A stretch of 5,361 nt of DNA from an uncultured beta proteobacterium (GTDB lineage: Bacteria > Pseudomonadota > Gammaproteobacteria > Burkholderiales > Burkholderiaceae_C), in assembly GCA_903859265.1 (NCBI GenBank), contig CAIOLZ010000385.1:1-5361 (forward strand), given 5' to 3'. Made by a program: the position numbers and the translations under genes. Position 1 is the first letter of the stretch. Every line of letters begins with the position of its first letter. A model generated the notes under the pieces. That model saw nothing but the letters and a program-made list of their open reading frames with translations. It was not told the origin of the DNA and searched no databases. This document shows positions 4,841-5,361 of this stretch, piece after piece.

Positions 4841-5361
4841 ATGCACGAGGGTCAATCCCGTTTTGGAATCAGTCTGGTCGCCGCTATCTCACTGGTCTTG
4901 TGTGGCTGTGCAGCAGGACCGGATTACAAGCGGCCTGACGCGCTGGCGGACAACACCACACCGGCGTTGAAGGAAAACCTGAACTGGAAGGTGGCCAGCC
5001 CCGGGCAGGTGGATGTGAGTGAACGCTGGTGGACCGGTTTCGCCGACAGTTTTCTGAATGACCTTGTGGACCAGTCTGACAAGGCTAACCAGACCTTGAA
5101 ACAGGCCCAGGCGCAATACCGGCAGGCACTGTCTCTGGTTCCGGCCGCGCAGGCCGCCTATCTGCCGACTCTTGGCGTATCAGCCACGGAGGGCCGATCA
5201 CTGGTTTTTTCGCAGGGCGCGCCTGCAGAGGGACCTTCGCACACCTGGGCCTTTCAGGCCGGTTGGGTGCCTGACTTCTGGGGGCGTGTGGGGCGCTCGG
5301 TAGAGGCTGCCGGTGACAGCGCACAAGCAAGCCTGGGTGACCTTGCAACGGCCCGGCTGAC
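4841..5361 (+). CDS. RND efflux outer-membrane lipoprotein, NodT/OprM/CusC type (C-terminus outside window)
   Basis: The frame is open from the ATG at 4841 to the window edge, giving 173 residues of a family usually about 450-500 long. AAGGAAG six bases before the ATG is a good ribosome binding site. Residues 1-22 are a lipoprotein signal peptide with lipobox LCGC, so Cys23 is lipidated. Family marks follow: GPDYKRP at 26-32, RWWTGFADSFLNDLV at 62-76, a helix with NQTLKQAQAQYRQA at 83-96, YLPTLGVSA at 107-115 and DFWGRVGRSVEAA at 145-157. Such proteins form a trimeric outer-membrane channel-tunnel that joins an RND pump and a periplasmic adaptor; genes for those two are expected beyond the right edge. 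The CusR-like box upstream suggests metal (copper or silver) export, but sequence of this part alone does not separate metal (CusC) from drug (OprM) types. Confidence 0.92.
   Translation, partial: MHEGQSRFGISLVAAISLVLCGCAAGPDYKRPDALADNTTPALKENLNWKVASPGQVDVSERWWTGFADSFLNDLVDQSDKANQTLKQAQAQYRQALSLVPAAQAAYLPTLGVSATEGRSLVFSQGAPAEGPSHTWAFQAGWVPDFWGRVGRSVEAAGDSAQASLGDLATARL

Overview
The window looks like chromosomal DNA of a moderately GC-rich Gram-negative proteobacterium, most likely a betaproteobacterium of the Burkholderiales. This rests on the protein mix (LemA next to a GIDE-domain protein, a WXXGXW-repeat lipoprotein, a NodT/OprM-type outer-membrane factor) and is an inference, not a taxonomic proof. 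I see no RNA gene, insertion sequence, CRISPR array or phage gene.

Layout. Positions 1-3865 are read on the minus strand. From its upstream end this block holds a small WXXGXW-repeat lipoprotein (3524-3865), a secreted ricin-type beta-trefoil lectin (2895-3482), a DHA2-type MFS drug transporter (1414-2772), a LemA family membrane protein (755-1321) and a GIDE-domain membrane protein with an EF-hand loop (1-742, cut by the window edge). The first two are 41 bp apart and probably one unit. lemA and the GIDE gene are 12 bp apart and very probably one operon. The transporter has about 120 bp upstream of it with a possible operator and is probably its own unit. From about 3866 onward the genes read on the plus strand: a secreted, strongly charged heptad-repeat protein (4165-4596), then the first third of an RND-efflux outer-membrane lipoprotein (from 4841, cut by the right edge).

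The two intergenic regions on the right hold most of the regulatory signal. The 299 bp between the divergent lipoprotein and heptad-repeat genes contains two inverted repeats, one a perfect 8-bp stem in the probable leader of the heptad gene. The 244 bp before the efflux gene contains strong inverted repeats and, close to that gene, a near-perfect match to the CusR-type metal-response box. This suggests that the efflux system is controlled by a copper/silver-type (CusR/CopR-like) OmpR-family response regulator.

Taken together, this is a cell-envelope neighbourhood: all seven proteins are predicted to be membrane-bound, exported or lipid-anchored. I found no clear-cut new multi-gene system. 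The least explained items are the lectin with a His/Glu/Trp-rich insertion beside a His/Trp-rich lipoprotein, and the secreted heptad-repeat protein with a His every seven residues, next to a metal-type operator.
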